Positions 6,090-6,493 of a DNA stretch of 6,493 nt are shown in pieces. The number at the start of each line of letters is the position of its first letter. Position 1 is the first letter of the stretch. Location of the stretch: assembly GCA_937910265.1 (NCBI GenBank), contig CALEPD010000277.1, positions 1-6,493 on the forward strand, written 5' to 3'. The notes below the pieces were generated by a model that had not been told where the DNA came from, ran no database searches, and worked only from the letters and a program-made list of their open reading frames with translations. The translations under genes were made by a program, and so were the position numbers. The stretch comes from an uncultured Bacteroidales bacterium (GTDB lineage: Bacteria; Bacteroidota; Bacteroidia; Bacteroidales; P3).

Positions 6090-6493
6090 TCAATTGCCCG
6101 AGACTTCTTCGAGACGCAACGATGCCTCTTCCCATTCCTTCATCTTACTGTCGAGAAGATTTTTAAGAGCTTGATACTTTGCATAAGCATCTTCGGCTGG
6201 GAAATTTGCACCCGAAAGCATTGATTCAATCTCGGCCAACTGAGATTCCAAGTCGCAGATTTCACTTTCGATTTTAGTCACCGCATTGCGCATCTTGCGC
6301 AATTCCTTCTCGCGCTCTTTGGAAAGCAAATAATCCTGCTTGGAGCTACTGTCGTTAGTAGATGAGGCCTTCTGAGACTGTACAATCTGGTCGAGAGCCT
6401 TCAAATCCTCGATACGGCGGTACTCCAAGAACTCGAAGACATCTCCCTTAAATTCCTTCACTCCACCGTCACGGAACTCGTAGAGACTATCTG
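6090..6493 (-). CDS. C-terminal end of an ABC-F family ATPase (partial, runs off the right edge)
   Basis: The reading frame is open to the window edge, so this is a 133-codon 3' fragment. A GTG at 6461 is an internal Val, not the start. The sequence begins DSLYEFRDGG-VKEFKGDVFEFLEYRR, the usual stretch just after the second nucleotide-binding domain of Uup/YdiF-type ABC-F proteins (the Y.F.G.Y.DYL region). A polar Ser-rich linker follows (about 6352-6375, SSTNDSSSK). Next comes a charged helical pair from about KEREKELRKMRNAV to SLRLEEV, broken near SGANFPAED, which matches the antiparallel coiled-coil C-terminal domain of this family. ABC-F proteins act on ribosomes or translation rather than transport, having no membrane domain. 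The catalytic motifs lie outside the window, so the subfamily, including any antibiotic-resistance role, cannot be judged. Confidence 0.82.
   Translation of the reverse strand, partial: DSLYEFRDGGVKEFKGDVFEFLEYRRIEDLKALDQIVQSQKASSTNDSSSKQDYLLSKEREKELRKMRNAVTKIESEICDLESQLAEIESMLSGANFPAEDAYAKYQALKNLLDSKMKEWEEASLRLEEVSGN

Noticed and set aside
6090..6461. A stand-alone 123-residue coiled-coil protein starting at GTG 6461.
   Set aside because: The frame stays open upstream to the window edge with typical ABC-F residues (DSLYEFRDGG), so the GTG is internal and the gene is partial.

Overview
This window looks like chromosomal housekeeping sequence from a member of the Bacteroidota, probably order Bacteroidales. 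The evidence is indirect. The ruvB promoter matches the Bacteroidetes consensus (TTG, 19-nt spacer, TATCTTTG). The starts lack Shine-Dalgarno motifs and sit behind A/T-rich leaders. The gene set (LolD-type ATPase, RlmB-type methylase, two-domain Usp, HI0933-type flavoprotein, ABC-F protein) fits such a genome. Base composition is moderate, about mid-40s % GC by eye, and lower between genes. No species can be named from the sequence alone.

Layout. A 34-codon open stretch at the left edge (2-106, +) may be the tail of a gene converging on the first operon, but this is weak. From 129 to 3809 four genes lie tightly packed on the minus strand, transcribed in the order ruvB (Holliday-junction helicase motor), hutI (imidazolonepropionase of histidine breakdown), a lolD-like ABC ATPase, and an rlmB-like SpoU rRNA 2'-O-methyltransferase. 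The junctions are a 6-nt gap, a 1-nt TGATG overlap and a 23-nt overlap, so one mRNA from a promoter near 3906-3935 is likely. A 205-nt A/T-rich divergent intergenic region (3810-4014) separates this operon from a plus-strand pair: a tandem universal stress protein (4015-4848) and an HI0933/YhiN-type flavoprotein (4838-6079). The second gene of that pair must start at TTG inside the end of the first. At the right edge the C-terminal end of an ABC-F ATPase gene (6090 to the edge, minus) converges on the flavoprotein with only 10 nt between stop codons.

The genes do not form one pathway. The minus operon joins DNA repair, amino-acid catabolism, lipoprotein-export energetics and rRNA modification, a mixed cluster whose logic, if any, is co-expression. 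I find no CRISPR array, transposase, integrase, tRNA, rRNA, toxin-antitoxin or defence module, and no convincing evidence of an undescribed system. The most useful second-look items are the placement of hutI, the forced TTG start with coupled translation, the asymmetric nucleotide sites of the Usp, and the divergent promoter region.
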